NCBI GenBank assembly: GCA_007375915.1
Contig: VMFF01000042.1
Coordinates: forward strand, 1-5,530
DNA length: 5,530 nucleotides
Direction of reading: 5' to 3'
Source: Candidatus Doudnabacteria bacterium Gr01-1014_77
Lineage (GTDB): Bacteria; Patescibacteriota; Doudnabacteria; UBA920; VMFF01
Below are positions 5,040 to 5,530 of this stretch, piece by piece. The notes under the pieces were generated by a model that was given only the letters and a program-made list of their open reading frames with translations, was not told the DNA's origin and made no database searches. Every line of letters begins with the position of its first letter. Positions within the stretch are counted from its first letter, which is position 1. The position numbers and the translations under genes are program-made.

Positions 5040-5530
5040 TTAATACACATGTAGGTGCCCGCCTGTTGTTGTTTCGAATATGTTTGGCTTAGGGCAAAAA
5101 GAATTTTTAGAATAATATTTTAAATTACCGTATTCATTAACAACAGTTAAACCAGCTGCAAGTGCGTCCTTACATAGATTGGATAAACTAGTCGCATTTA
5201 GAAGGTTTCTCTGAAGCGCTATATCAGCGCAGGTGCCATTTTGATGACAGAAGCTGATATGTTGGACGGTTGGTGGGTATGCTTCAGTGATTCTCCAATC
5301 TTTGTTCTCCCCTGCTAGGATCTCTAATTTTTTGATGAGAGTTGAATCTAAATATTCACCGCGGTCCTCATCAATAATTAAATCTTTGTCTTTAATAACT
5401 TCACAGGTTCTACATAGACCAATTTCAAATTTATCGTTGTTTGGGGGCTTTGGTTCATTTTTTTGTGTATTAAGAAACCTAAATACAAAAACAGCCAGTA
5501 CAAGAAATATTATCAGTGTACCGGCCTGTT
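5040..5530 (-). CDS. Membrane-anchored, Cys-rich protein with an M15-peptidase-like HxxGxxxD...HxH motif (5' end missing)
   Basis: Minus-strand frame open from the window edge to TAA at 5042-5040, with 162 residues visible and the start outside. Residues 4-19 (TLIIFLVLAVFVFRFL) form one membrane segment, followed by a Lys/Pro/Asn linker, so the rest is probably outside the cell. Residues 78-104 (WRITEAYPPTVQ, then FCHQNGTCADIA) follow the M15 D,D-peptidase plan of 'itsayRp...S.H..G.AxDi', with H95 and D102 spaced as zinc ligands, and the C-terminus GGHLHVY (156-162) offers H158 or H160 as the third. M15 enzymes cut peptidoglycan stem peptides or D-Ala-D-Ala. However, the Asp/Glu usually three residues before the last ligand is absent, so activity is uncertain. 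Six Cys (39, 42, 94, 100, 119, 145) could form disulfides. It ends at its own terminator. Coding status is firm because there is no stop in 162 codons and the motifs are coherent; the family call is moderate. Confidence 0.72.
   Translation of the reverse strand, partial: QAGTLIIFLVLAVFVFRFLNTQKNEPKPPNNDKFEIGLCRTCEVIKDKDLIIDEDRGEYLDSTLIKKLEILAGENKDWRITEAYPPTVQHISFCHQNGTCADIALQRNLLNATSLSNLCKDALAAGLTVVNEYGNLKYYSKNSFCPKPNIFETTTGGHLHVY

Noticed and set aside
1..5530. CRISPR array, insertion sequence with transposase, rRNA
   Set aside because: No regularly spaced repeats, no transposase motifs in any frame I read, and no rRNA-like sequence.

Overview
The window is AT-rich bacterial DNA that most resembles a Patescibacteria (CPR) genome. 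The clues are short intergenic gaps, intrinsic terminators, extended -10 promoters placed almost on top of start codons, a cytosolic M1 aminopeptidase in a small-gene context, and small Cys-rich membrane-anchored proteins. This lineage call is an inference from style, since no rRNA or marker gene is present. TGG encodes Trp, every identified stop is TAA or TAG, and no recoding is needed.

Left part (1-918, + strand): the last 53 codons of an ABC transporter ATPase of the nitrate/sulfonate/taurine type. Next comes a 219-aa orphan protein of clearly higher GC (about 47% against about 34% in sampled parts of the next gene). It ends in a strong terminator hairpin that contains its stop codon.

Middle (934-4415, + strand): a complete, apparently active M1 zinc aminopeptidase (851 aa from the start I prefer) and a DUF3800 protein (277 aa). 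Both have an extended -10 box ending 6-7 bases before the ATG and no usable Shine-Dalgarno sequence, so both are probably read from leaderless mRNAs. The DUF3800 gene is flanked by a perfect 12-bp inverted repeat. Just after its stop lies a compact palindromic block that looks, on the minus strand, like a decayed tRNA-Glu fragment.

Right part (4500-5530, mostly - strand): a terminator ends the DUF3800 transcript. Convergent to it is a 48-codon gene with its own -35/-10, Shine-Dalgarno sequence and operator-like palindrome. Its sequence continues in the +1 frame for another 40 open codons without a start, which suggests a frameshift or a broken longer gene. Further right, a minus-strand terminator (4870-4901) closes a transcript from the window edge, which carries a partial membrane-anchored protein with an M15-like HxxGxxxD...HxH zinc motif. 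That gene has no start codon inside the window and is easy to miss.

Functionally, the aminopeptidase would release amino acids from peptides in the cytoplasm. The M15-like protein would act at the envelope. No operon joins these genes; most appear to be separate transcription units. The parts least explained by known families are the DUF3800 unit with its inverted repeats and tRNA-like scar, and the small gene with its +1 tail.
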